DNA of 64,000 nt from Prochlorococcus sp. AG-347-K16 (GTDB lineage Bacteria > Cyanobacteriota > Cyanobacteriia > PCC-6307 > Cyanobiaceae), in contig QCCD01000004.1 of NCBI GenBank assembly GCA_003281405.1, positions 62,001 to 126,000 of the forward strand, read 5' to 3'. Positions 46,098 to 53,794 of the stretch are shown in pieces. The notes below the pieces were generated by a model. That model searched no databases and was not told the origin of the DNA. It worked only from the letters and a program-made list of their open reading frames with translations. Position 1 is the stretch's first letter, and each line of letters opens with the position of its first letter. A program made the translations under genes and the position numbers.

Positions 46098-46189
46098 CGT
46101 ACATGTACGGCATAGCAATAACTTATGGGGTTGTGAGTCTTTTATTGCTTGGTGGGTTTGCATACTTAACTTTTAAAATGAGACGCTAA
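46094..46189 (+). CDS. 31-residue membrane peptide
   Basis: MTYMYGIAITYGVVSLLLLG then GFAYLTFKMRR: one helix. Last member of the overlapping chain 45,785-46,189. The three coupled helices suggest subunits of one membrane complex (inference). Confidence 0.55.
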   Translation: MTYMYGIAITYGVVSLLLLGGFAYLTFKMRR

Positions 46190-46463
46190 TTTTTATATCT
46201 TTTCCAATAAAGATTTATTAGATAAATTTTTTGATTTTTGTAGAGAATATCGACAAGAAATTTCACATCAAAAGATGGCTGAGATTTTAAGAGAATATAC
46301 AGATAGATTAGATGAATGGTAGATACTAGCAGACCTAAGAAGGTATTAAGAGAATAAAATTTCTAGCAAAATTTATACAAATTTTTTTTAAAGTTGGAAT
46401 AAATTTTTTGAAGCTATTTTCCTTGCAATTATTCATAATTTGAGATTTTTTTTTGATCCTTAA

Positions 46464-46541
46464 TCCGTACAATTTTGTTCCTCTAACCGCACACATAAAA
46501 CTTGAAATTTACTATTCAAATGAATTAGAACATAGTTGTAG
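46464..46541 (+). promoter_or_regulatory. 78-nt duplicated leader, copy 1
   Basis: Aligns without gaps to 60,565-60,642, about three-quarters identical by manual count; best-kept blocks are AACCGCACACAT and TTCAAATxAATTAGAACA. It ends 16 bases before the ATG at 46558. Probable shared promoter or 5' UTR. Confidence 0.65.
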
Positions 46542-46557
46542 TAAAGGGGTAAGTCTT

Positions 46558-46710
46558 ATGGCACTAAATGACACATTTACTATCCAAGAAATTAATTTGG
46601 ATAAAAAAGACCTTTCATTTGATAATAAGCTCAAAAAAATTGAAGCTTATTGGAATCATGAATGTACAGAACATCCTAGTAACAACCATTGCAAGATTTT
46701 TTGTGATTAA
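46558..46710 (+). CDS. 50-residue protein with C-terminal Cys motif
   Basis: From the ATG at 46558 (GGGG five to nine bases upstream region AAAGGGGTAAG): FTIQEINLDKKDLSF, then NHECTEHPSNNHCKIFCD. Three Cys in CxxxxPxxxxCxxxC order. The protein at 46,914 has the same layout, so these are paralogues. A metal site or disulfides are possible (inference). Confidence 0.6.
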   Translation: MALNDTFTIQEINLDKKDLSFDNKLKKIEAYWNHECTEHPSNNHCKIFCD

Positions 46711-46796
46711 AAACTTTAACTTTTAGGTATTCTTACGCTTGATTTTTACATAATACCCGTACTAAAGAATAATCAGATAGAAAGGAGGCCAAGCAA

Positions 46797-46898
46797 ATGA
46801 CTAATTTAGGTATAGAAATTTTATTTTGGACAATTTTAATTTCTTATCTGGGATTAAGGTTTTCTCAAACTTGGAATGGATTCAAAAAACAGTATTAA
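46797..46898 (+). CDS. 33-residue membrane peptide
   Basis: MTNLGIEILFWTILISYLGL then RFSQTWNGFKKQY. A strong AAAGGAGG ribosome site precedes the ATG, unusually good for this genome. Located between the two Cys-motif paralogues; probably one operon. Confidence 0.6.
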   Translation: MTNLGIEILFWTILISYLGLRFSQTWNGFKKQY

Positions 46899-46913
46899 TT
46901 AGGAGAATAGAAA

Positions 46914-47060
46914 ATGAAACTACAAACTCAGTTCACGGTTCCAAACAAAAAATTAAAAGATCTTGATTATGTTAAAAAAGTAGATTTTTTAGAAGAAATT
47001 TTAAATAAAGAATGTATAGATTATCCAAATCAAGAAGATTGCCTGGTTTGTTGCAATTAA
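46914..47060 (+). CDS. 48-residue paralogue with C-terminal Cys motif
   Basis: MKLQTQFTVPNKKLKDLDYV, then a helical middle and KECIDYPNQEDCLVCCN. Same FT(I/V)-helix-CxxxxPxxxxCxxxC plan as the product of 46,558. AGGAGA precedes the ATG by 5 bases. Confidence 0.6.
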   Translation: MKLQTQFTVPNKKLKDLDYVKKVDFLEEILNKECIDYPNQEDCLVCCN

Positions 47061-47139
47061 AAATCAAAAAATAGCTGTTTTTTAAAAGTAAATAAATTTT
47101 TATTAGTATTTATAAATTTTCTAAAAGGGAGTTAGCACA

Positions 47140-47658
47140 ATGGAATTAAGATTCTTCCCAATAAATATTTTTAGAGAGACTCCAAAAGTCACATTCTTCG
47201 ATGCAGGCATAGATAGTTCTAATGGTTCTGATGTTGTGATCCATTCTGGAGAAGCTATATCTCCTCCAGATGATTTAAAAGATGAGCAATATTACGTTCA
47301 CAATCATCAAATTGACCACAATTTAGTTATCACTGGAGAAAGGACATTTGTTTTAATAAATCCTTCCTGGGATGAACCTCATCATGTGATTTATTTAAAT
47401 AGATCTATGGGAGCATTAGAAATTCCTGTAGGAACTTATCACAGATCTATCTCAGGGAAAGAAGGTAGTATTGTTTTAAACCAACCCAAAAGAGATAAAT
47501 TTTTTGATCCTTCTAAAGAATTTACCCCTCAAAAGTTAGACAAAATTAATTTAATTAAGGCAAGAAAAAGTCCGCCTGTTTATTGGATTTACGAAAATAA
47601 CAAAATCAAAAGAATCTATTTTAATCCTCTAAAAAGAAAAGTTAAAACTCTTGTTTGA
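47140..47658 (+). CDS. conserved hypothetical cupin-like protein
   Basis: 172 residues rich in beta-strand: VTFFDAGIDSSNGSDVVIHS, then DEQYYVHNHQIDHNLVITGE and DEPHHVIYLNRSMGALEIP. The paired His in the first strand block and the later YHRSISGKEGS are cupin-like, but I cannot name a family. Overlaps the next gene by 8 bases, so co-translated with the LOG-like protein. Confidence 0.6.
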   Translation: MELRFFPINIFRETPKVTFFDAGIDSSNGSDVVIHSGEAISPPDDLKDEQYYVHNHQIDHNLVITGERTFVLINPSWDEPHHVIYLNRSMGALEIPVGTYHRSISGKEGSIVLNQPKRDKFFDPSKEFTPQKLDKINLIKARKSPPVYWIYENNKIKRIYFNPLKRKVKTLV

Positions 47659-48514
47659 AATGAAAAAACATATATCCCCTAGTAAAAATTTAAAAAACCT
47701 GAATTTAATTATTAATTCTGATACTTATAAATTGGCTCATGAAGATATTGGTTTACTTAGCCGAAATGAAATGCGGGGAGTCAGAATGCTTCTTGAAATT
47801 ACTAAACCAGATTTAATCCTTGAAGAAAATAAAATTCTTTCAACAATAATTATTTTTGGAGGCGCAAGCATTACAGAAGAATCAAATATAAAAAAGAGAC
47901 TTGAAAATATAGAAGAGTTAATTAAAAAAAATCCTAAATCGATACTTTTAAAACGAAATTTAAATAGATTAGAAAATTTGCTTCTTATGAGTCATTACTA
48001 TCAATCCGCAAGGGAGTTTTCTAAACTTGCTTCAATTAGTAATCAAAATAAAAACTGTAATTCTCATGTGATTGTGACAGGTGGGGGGCCAGGAATTATG
48101 GAAGCTGCTAATAGAGGTGCATTTGAAGCAAGTTGTAAATCTATAGGGTTAAATATCAGTCTGCCTAATGAACAAATCCCAAATGCTTTTATAACTCCCG
48201 GTCTTTGCTTTAAGTTTAATTATTTTGCATTAAGAAAGATCCATTTTGTCATGCGATCAGTAGCTGCCGTATTTTTCCCTGGAGGTTTTGGAACACTAGA
48301 TGAATTATTTGAACTATTGACACTTTGTCAAACAGGAATGAAAACTAAAATTCCAATCATACTTTTTGGTAGAGATTATTGGAATAAGATAATTAACTTC
48401 GAATATCTAGCTGATCTTGGATTAATTTCAGATGAAAACTTAAATCTTTTCCAATATGCAGACACCGCACCAGAAGCATGGGAAATTATCAAATCATCAA
48501 AAATCTCAGCTTAA
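47651..48514 (+). CDS. LOG-like (TIGR00730) Rossmann-fold protein
   Basis: 287 residues. Signature blocks GGGPGIMEAANRGAFEA (~146) and PGGFGTLDELFELLTLCQTG (~215) define the LOG/lysine-decarboxylase-like family, cytokinin-type nucleoside-5'-monophosphate phosphoribohydrolases. N-terminal extension of ~60 residues (KLAHEDIGLLSRNEMRGVRM) typical of the longer bacterial form. Probable nucleotide salvage activity. Confidence 0.82.
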   Translation: MFEMKKHISPSKNLKNLNLIINSDTYKLAHEDIGLLSRNEMRGVRMLLEITKPDLILEENKILSTIIIFGGASITEESNIKKRLENIEELIKKNPKSILLKRNLNRLENLLLMSHYYQSAREFSKLASISNQNKNCNSHVIVTGGGPGIMEAANRGAFEASCKSIGLNISLPNEQIPNAFITPGLCFKFNYFALRKIHFVMRSVAAVFFPGGFGTLDELFELLTLCQTGMKTKIPIILFGRDYWNKIINFEYLADLGLISDENLNLFQYADTAPEAWEIIKSSKISA

Positions 48515-48541
48515 AGGTAAGCTAATTTTTTTTAATAACTT

Positions 48542-48865
48542 TTAATTACTTAATTTATAATTTGTTTTAACAGTTTTTATTATTGAATCTTGTGGTTCTT
48601 CAGTTGGGAAACAATTAATAATCCTATATTTGCCTCCTTTTTTATCAGTCTCAACAACTGTAAATTCAACGTATTTACCAATTGCATCTCTTAAATCCTT
48701 GACTTCAGTATTAATTATCTCTTCTTTATCATTTTCGATGATACGAGATTTACCTCCGCAACTTAACAAAGCGTTCCCCTCAGTGAGAAAAAAATCTTTG
48801 TCATTACTGCAAGAAGATAAGAAAGATAAAGAGACTATTATTAGTATAAAATTTTTCATAATCAA
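48542..48865 (-). CDS. small lipoprotein
   Basis: 107 residues with a lipoprotein signal: hydrophobic FILIIVSLSFLSSC, lipobox LSSC, Cys ~19. The mature part is acidic, beta-rich (KYVEFTVVETDKKGGKYRII) with two further Cys. Family unknown; lies just downstream of the Rieske gene but is separated from it by 109 bases. Confidence 0.65.
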   Translation of the reverse strand: MIMKNFILIIVSLSFLSSCSNDKDFFLTEGNALLSCGGKSRIIENDKEEIINTEVKDLRDAIGKYVEFTVVETDKKGGKYRIINCFPTEEPQDSIIKTVKTNYKLSN

Positions 48866-48974
48866 CTTTTTTGTACTTAACTACATTATCAATAAAGCAT
48901 ATTAAATATGTAGTCAAATCCCTACCAAATTAAAAATTTAATTAATCATATTTGTGAACTAAATAGAAATTATT

Positions 48975-49997
48975 TTAGAAAGAAATGCCCGATGCATTTA
49001 GAAAATCTTTATAAATATTTTGCCAGTGTATAATCCTTTGTTCAAGTCTATTAGGCGGACCAAGTTTAAAATTTTCGAGGTAAGACTTATGAACTGATTC
49101 GACAATAACTTTATCTTCTCCAAGAAATTCTAATATACTTTTTTTCCAATTTTCTAAATCATTTTTACATAAAGAAGCAGAGGCTAATTTGATTTCAATA
49201 ATACACTGACCAATATTTTTAGGAAGATAATTTATTAAAACAATCCCTTTACCAGGCCAGATTATTAGATGGGTCCATGGGAGTAATCCAAAGGTATATA
49301 GATTTCCTTCACTACTAAGAGGGGTAACAAGTAAATTACAAAATTCACTGAAGAAATACCTGTAGTTTTTAATTGGACCTTGTTCTTTATGTAGGGTATC
49401 TTTATGAGCTATTGCTACATGATAATCGTCCAGTGTATTGTCATGGGCAATTTTCCAATTGCAATTTAAGGTATCAGAAAATTCAGAAAAAATACTGTAA
49501 TTCATATCCCATTGATCATTACATTTTCTCCCAACAAGCTCAATTTGATCATCTATAGATATTGGTTTGTTGCTGAAATTAATCCAAATTAAAGGTCCAT
49601 TTATTAAAGAGTTAACTTTTTCTAAAAAATAATCCTCTGTTTCTATTTCTGTTTCAAAATTGAACTTTAATGGCAAGGTTTTAAGTTTGCCAAAACTATC
49701 AAAAGTCCAGCCATGGTAAGGACAAAAAATATTTTTAGAAGGATTTAATTTTGTTTTTGGCAAACACAATTTTGACCCACGATGAGGGCATCTATTTTTG
49801 AAAACAGTTATTAAGTTTTTTTCTGAACAAGAGATTAATAATGATTGATTAAAGAATTTTTTTTCCAATATTTCGCCTGGTTTAATTTCTCCTATGAAAA
49901 TCAATGGGTGCCAATAATTTTTTGAATAGTTTTCTAATTCAAGTTCAAAAATTTTTTGTTCGCTATAAAGCCAAGTAGGCAAAAAACTTGTTGACAT
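48975..49997 (-). CDS. Rieske [2Fe-2S] oxygenase, last gene of the guanidine cluster
   Basis: 340 residues. The Rieske centre is CPHRGSKLCLP (~69-79) with partner CPYHGWTFD (~93-101), and the mononuclear iron site is DNTLDDYHVAIAHKDTL (two His plus an acid). This is the ring-hydroxylating oxygenase alpha-subunit fold that also includes choline- and carnitine-type demethylases. It begins 3 bases after the ABC ATPase gene, so it belongs to the same transcript. A role on a guanidino compound that releases or modifies guanidine is my inference; no reductase subunit is encoded nearby, but PetF could serve. Confidence 0.78.
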   Translation of the reverse strand: MSTSFLPTWLYSEQKIFELELENYSKNYWHPLIFIGEIKPGEILEKKFFNQSLLISCSEKNLITVFKNRCPHRGSKLCLPKTKLNPSKNIFCPYHGWTFDSFGKLKTLPLKFNFETEIETEDYFLEKVNSLINGPLIWINFSNKPISIDDQIELVGRKCNDQWDMNYSIFSEFSDTLNCNWKIAHDNTLDDYHVAIAHKDTLHKEQGPIKNYRYFFSEFCNLLVTPLSSEGNLYTFGLLPWTHLIIWPGKGIVLINYLPKNIGQCIIEIKLASASLCKNDLENWKKSILEFLGEDKVIVESVHKSYLENFKLGPPNRLEQRIIHWQNIYKDFLNASGISF

Positions 49998-50000
49998 TAT

Positions 50001-50762
50001 TTATTTTTTTTGGAGGCCTCTTAAAAAATCAGATAACTCATATCTTAATTTTGCAAAATCCGAATCAAGTTTCAATTTATCTAAATCTCCTTTTTGTAGG
50101 TCTACCTTAACTTCTTTTATGATTCTTCCAGGATTAGGTGCCAAAATACATATTTGCTGAGAGAGCGCTAATGCTTCTTCAATATCATGGGTTATAAGTA
50201 AAACTGTCAATGAAGTTTTTTTCCATAATTCATAGAGAAATTTCTGCATAGATTCTCTTATCTGTAAATCTAAGGCTCCAAAAGGTTCATCTAAAAGTAG
50301 AATTTTAGGATTAGTTGCTAGAGCTCTTGCTATTGCAACCCTTTGTTGCATTCCTCCAGATAATTCTTTTGGATACTTATTTCCCGAATCCTGAAGACCA
50401 ACTACTTCTAATAAATAAGATGTCCTATATTTTATTTCTTTCAACTTATAAGAATTTAAATTCATTCCAAAGGCAATATTCTCAGATGCTGTAAGCCAAG
50501 GGAAAAGACTATATTTCTGAAAAACCATTCCTCTATCCAATCCTGGTCCACTAACTATTTTTCCATCTACTTTTACGTTCCCTTTAGATGGACTCTCAAG
50601 CCCAGCAATAATCCTCAATATAGTACTTTTACCTGATCCAGAGCTCCCAACAAGAGTTTTAAATTCGCCAGAACTTATTGAAAAGCTTATTCCCTCAATT
50701 GCCTTTTTTCTATTTGAACCTTCCCCAAAATATTTTGAAATATTATTAACATCTAATTTCAT
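50001..50762 (-). CDS. ABC transporter ATPase of the guanidine cluster
   Basis: 253 residues: Walker A GSSGSGKST (~39-47), Q-loop, signature LSGGMQQRVAIARALA, Walker B ILLLDEPFGALD, and H-loop ITHDIEEALAL. Of the nitrate/sulfonate/taurine (SsuB/TauB-like) type. Adjoins the permease gene with no spacing (stop at 50763). Confidence 0.92.
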   Translation of the reverse strand: MKLDVNNISKYFGEGSNRKKAIEGISFSISSGEFKTLVGSSGSGKSTILRIIAGLESPSKGNVKVDGKIVSGPGLDRGMVFQKYSLFPWLTASENIAFGMNLNSYKLKEIKYRTSYLLEVVGLQDSGNKYPKELSGGMQQRVAIARALATNPKILLLDEPFGALDLQIRESMQKFLYELWKKTSLTVLLITHDIEEALALSQQICILAPNPGRIIKEVKVDLQKGDLDKLKLDSDFAKLRYELSDFLRGLQKK

Positions 50763-51581
50763 TTAAACAGCCCATTTACATATACGTCTAAGTAACAATC
50801 TAAAACTCATATCCAAAGCAAATCCTATTAATCCAAGAACTATTAATTCTGCAAATATTTGATCTGTGCGAAAAAATCTTTGAGCCAGTTGAATCCTTTT
50901 ACCTAAACCAACTTCTGCTGCAATTAACTCTGCAACAATTACTAAATTCCATGAAGTTGCGATATTAATTCTTAAAGTATCAATAATACTTGGCAATGAA
51001 TATCTGGCTATTACTCTGATCAATAAATCTTTTGTATTACCTCCTAAAGTAAGCGTTGTTTCAATGAGTTCTTTAGGTACAAATTTTACTGAATCCATAA
51101 CCATCAAAATATTAAAGTAAACAGTACCAATGAAAATTAATGCGATTTTTGGAGCCTCTTCTATTCCTAAATAAATAATAAGCAAAGGAGAAAAAGCAGC
51201 GGCAGGCATATACCTAAGCATCGCAATTAATGGTTCACATAACGCACAAAAAGAAGGGAAAGAACCCATTAAAATTCCTAAAGGAATTGAAAAAATTGTT
51301 GCAATTATAAAACCAGCAAATACCCTACCAGTACTTGCAAAAATATCTTCAAATAATATTCCGCTTTCAGCCATATCCAAAAGAGAATAAAAGACCGCTA
51401 ACGGAGATGGTAAAAACATTTCACTTACAAGTTTTAATTGACAAATTAATGTCCAAATTAAAAGGGGAAGCAAAAGTGAGGCGATTTGAAGAAATATTTT
51501 ATTTAATTTTTTCGGTTCACTACCAAATGAAAAGAGGGATAAAAAATATTTATCCCTCTTGATTAATTTCGAACTAACCAT
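50763..51581 (-). CDS. ABC transporter permease of the guanidine cluster
   Basis: 272 residues, six helices of the binding-protein-dependent (SsuC/TauC) class. The EAA loop reads ELIETTLTLGGNTKDLLIRV followed by IARYSLPSI, and the last helices include VIVAELIAAEVGLGKRIQLA. Sits between substrate-binding protein and ATPase genes as in Synechocystis sll1080-1082. Confidence 0.9.
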   Translation of the reverse strand: MVSSKLIKRDKYFLSLFSFGSEPKKLNKIFLQIASLLLPLLIWTLICQLKLVSEMFLPSPLAVFYSLLDMAESGILFEDIFASTGRVFAGFIIATIFSIPLGILMGSFPSFCALCEPLIAMLRYMPAAAFSPLLIIYLGIEEAPKIALIFIGTVYFNILMVMDSVKFVPKELIETTLTLGGNTKDLLIRVIARYSLPSIIDTLRINIATSWNLVIVAELIAAEVGLGKRIQLAQRFFRTDQIFAELIVLGLIGFALDMSFRLLLRRICKWAV

Positions 51582-51597
51582 TTTAATTTTGTATTAA

Positions 51598-52596
51598 TTA
51601 ACTGATGTTTTTAACGAACGAAGAGTCAAATAATTTACTCATATCTGGTTTTTCAGGAATAAATCCTACCCTTACCATAAAGTCTGCCATTTGTTTCGCT
51701 GCATAAGGCATATGTTTCATACCGAACCCATCACTAAAAGCTTCTAAATTTTCTTCCAAAGAAAAGAACCTAGTTCCACCTTTATATTGTTTGTATTCGC
51801 GTGTTGGGATCCCAGCTCGCTTTGCCATAATCTTTTCAGATTTTCTTGGATTTTTTTCCATGAATTCTCTTACATCCCACCATGTTTTAACAATTTTTTG
51901 AACATCATCTGGTCTTTCAGAAATCAAATCTCCGCTTACAGCTAATAAATCAGGGATTGCACCGGGATAATCTTTTGAACTAGCAATAACTCTTGCTCCA
52001 GGTCTCTTCATTGCGGTTCCTGTAAATGGAGGGAATGCACCAACTGCATCAACTTTTCCTGCTGCGAATGCAGTTGCAGCCTGATCAGTCGGAAGTCCTT
52101 TAATAATTACATCATCTCGAGTTAATCCAACATCATTCAGAGCTAAAACAAGTAAAAAATCATCCACAACACCTTCTTCTACTGCTACTGTTTTACCTTT
52201 CAAATCAGCAACACTTTTAATTGATTTATCTGCAATTATTTGGTCATTCCCTGCAGAATTATCATTAACTAAAACAACTACTTCCCCTCCATTCTCTCCT
52301 GGCAAGAACGAAATAGTATCATTAAGAGTCTGCGAATTTCCATCAATTTTACCAGCAGCAAAAGTTTCCATGGATTGAACATATCCATCAAACCATTTCA
52401 TCTGAACATTAACTCCATTTTTTTCAAACATTTTTTGATCAACAGCTATCGCCCAGGGCCACCATCCTGCCCAGTTACTGTATCCCAAAGTGATTGGTTC
52501 ACCTTTTGGAGCTGCAGGGCTTGATAGTGTACTTAAAGAAATCGCTAATATTAGAGCCAGCAAAGAGGCAACAAAAACTCTCAGTTTTTTAAACAT
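51598..52596 (-). CDS. ABC transporter NMT1-type substrate-binding protein
   Basis: About 332 residues from the ATG at 52596; a GTG at 52614 would add 6. Signal peptide (LRVFVASLLALILAISLSTL), then an NMT1/SsuA-like body: EPITLGYSNWAGWWPWAIAV, NGVNVQMKWFDGYVQSMETF and GKTVAVEEGVVDDFLLVLAL. An aromatic-rich WAGWWPW pocket suits a cation such as guanidinium (inference). Periplasmic partner of the permease. Confidence 0.86.
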   Translation of the reverse strand: MFKKLRVFVASLLALILAISLSTLSSPAAPKGEPITLGYSNWAGWWPWAIAVDQKMFEKNGVNVQMKWFDGYVQSMETFAAGKIDGNSQTLNDTISFLPGENGGEVVVLVNDNSAGNDQIIADKSIKSVADLKGKTVAVEEGVVDDFLLVLALNDVGLTRDDVIIKGLPTDQAATAFAAGKVDAVGAFPPFTGTAMKRPGARVIASSKDYPGAIPDLLAVSGDLISERPDDVQKIVKTWWDVREFMEKNPRKSEKIMAKRAGIPTREYKQYKGGTRFFSLEENLEAFSDGFGMKHMPYAAKQMADFMVRVGFIPEKPDMSKLFDSSFVKNIS

Positions 52597-52707
52597 TTTT
52601 GAAAAAAATATCACGTACTATCAATACTCAAGAAAAAGCAAATCTAAAGTTGTAATGACTGATACTTTTAAAAGATTACTCTTACTTAATCAATATTAAA
52701 AATAATA

Positions 52708-53391
52708 TTAAATATTTTTAAATTTCAGAATCTTTTTACTAATCCAATCTTGCCATAAATCTAATCCAGACTTGGTTATCGACGAAATTTCTATCACATC
52801 TGCCTTCGGATTAGTTGAAGCTATATTCGATTTTAATTTGTCAATGTCAAAATTCAAATGGGGTAACAAATCAATTTTAGTTATCAAAATTAAATCTGCT
52901 TCTCTAAACATTATTGGATATTTTAAAGGTTTATCCTCACCTTCGGTAATACTTAAAAGTGCAACTTTAAAATGTTCTCCAATCTCAAATTCTGCAGGAC
53001 AAACTAAATTTCCTACATTTTCCACTAACAAAATATCTAGTGAATCAGGATTTATTTTTTTTTCTAGTAATTTCAAACCTCCACTAACCATATTTGCATC
53101 GAGATGGCATGCTCTTCCAGTTGTGATTGGTACTACTGGAATATTTAATTTTTCTAATCTTGCGGCATCAAGATTAGTGGTCATATCACCCTCTAAAACA
53201 GCAATCTGAAATTTTTTTGAAAGAACTTTTAAAGTTATTTCAAGTAATCTTGTTTTTCCTGCGCCAGGACTACTCATTATGTTCAAGCAAAGCAAATTAT
53301 AATTATTAAACTTAACTTTATTTTTCTCAGCTTGATGACTATTTTGATGAAGAATATTTAATTCAATTTTGTCTGAAATTGGTAAATGCAT
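52708..53391 (-). CDS. ghaB: HypB-like Ni-inserting GTPase (guanidine hydrolase accessory protein)
   Basis: About 227 residues from the ATG at 53391, whose MHLPISDKIELNILHQNSHQ matches the start of HypB-type proteins (a GTG/ATG further up at 53451 overlaps ghaA). P-loop NIMSSPGAGKTRLLE, switch region LEGDMTTNLDAARLEKLN, the Cys/His region of HypB (GRACHLDANMVSGGL), and GTP-specific ITKIDLLPH. There is no hydrogenase here, and hydrogenases are not known in Prochlorococcus, so the client is the adjacent ureohydrolase. Confidence 0.86.
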   Translation of the reverse strand: MHLPISDKIELNILHQNSHQAEKNKVKFNNYNLLCLNIMSSPGAGKTRLLEITLKVLSKKFQIAVLEGDMTTNLDAARLEKLNIPVVPITTGRACHLDANMVSGGLKLLEKKINPDSLDILLVENVGNLVCPAEFEIGEHFKVALLSITEGEDKPLKYPIMFREADLILITKIDLLPHLNFDIDKLKSNIASTNPKADVIEISSITKSGLDLWQDWISKKILKFKNI

Positions 53392-53431
53392 ATATATTTG
53401 AAAATACTTTATTATTCTAGATACTAAATTT

Positions 53432-53788
53432 CTACTTTTCTTTAAAATCAATAGATGCGATTTTTAATTCCCTCCCACTAATAATTTCCTCTAAATTAAA
53501 ATTACAACATGGAGATTTATATCCATTTTCTTTCTTTGGAAAATATAATCTATTACATCTAGAGCATTTCCCTTCAAAAGGTATTGTCTCAATAGTAATC
53601 TCAGAGGAATCTAACCAAGAACCCAAGACTGCAGCATTAAATGTATTAATTAATGATATTGGTTCTACGCAAGTAAATTCGCCAATCTTAAGATTAATCT
53701 TTTCAACAACTATTTTTTTTTTATTTTTTTTCTCTGCCCACTCTTCCATGGAAAGAATAAGGCATTTTGTCATATCAACTTCATGCAC
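53432..53788 (-). CDS. ghaA: HypA-like Ni-binding protein (guanidine hydrolase accessory protein)
   Basis: 118 residues with the Ni-binding N-terminus MHEVDMTKCLI (His2) and a zinc site CSRCNRLYFPKKENGYKSPC plus a second Cys (CxxC...CC). KINLKIGEFTCVEPISLINT is the usual HypA core. Lies 6 bases after the ureohydrolase gene and upstream of the HypB-like gene. Same gene set as Synechocystis sll1077-sll1079. Confidence 0.87.
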   Translation of the reverse strand: MHEVDMTKCLILSMEEWAEKKNKKKIVVEKINLKIGEFTCVEPISLINTFNAAVLGSWLDSSEITIETIPFEGKCSRCNRLYFPKKENGYKSPCCNFNLEEIISGRELKIASIDFKEK

Positions 53789-53794
53789 GAAAAT

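Noticed and set aside
46182-46322. Minus-start ORF encoding FFDFCREYRQEISHQ then KMAEILREYTDRLDEW
   Set aside because: The frame looks protein-like but has no ATG, GTG or TTG except a late ATG leaving 15 residues.
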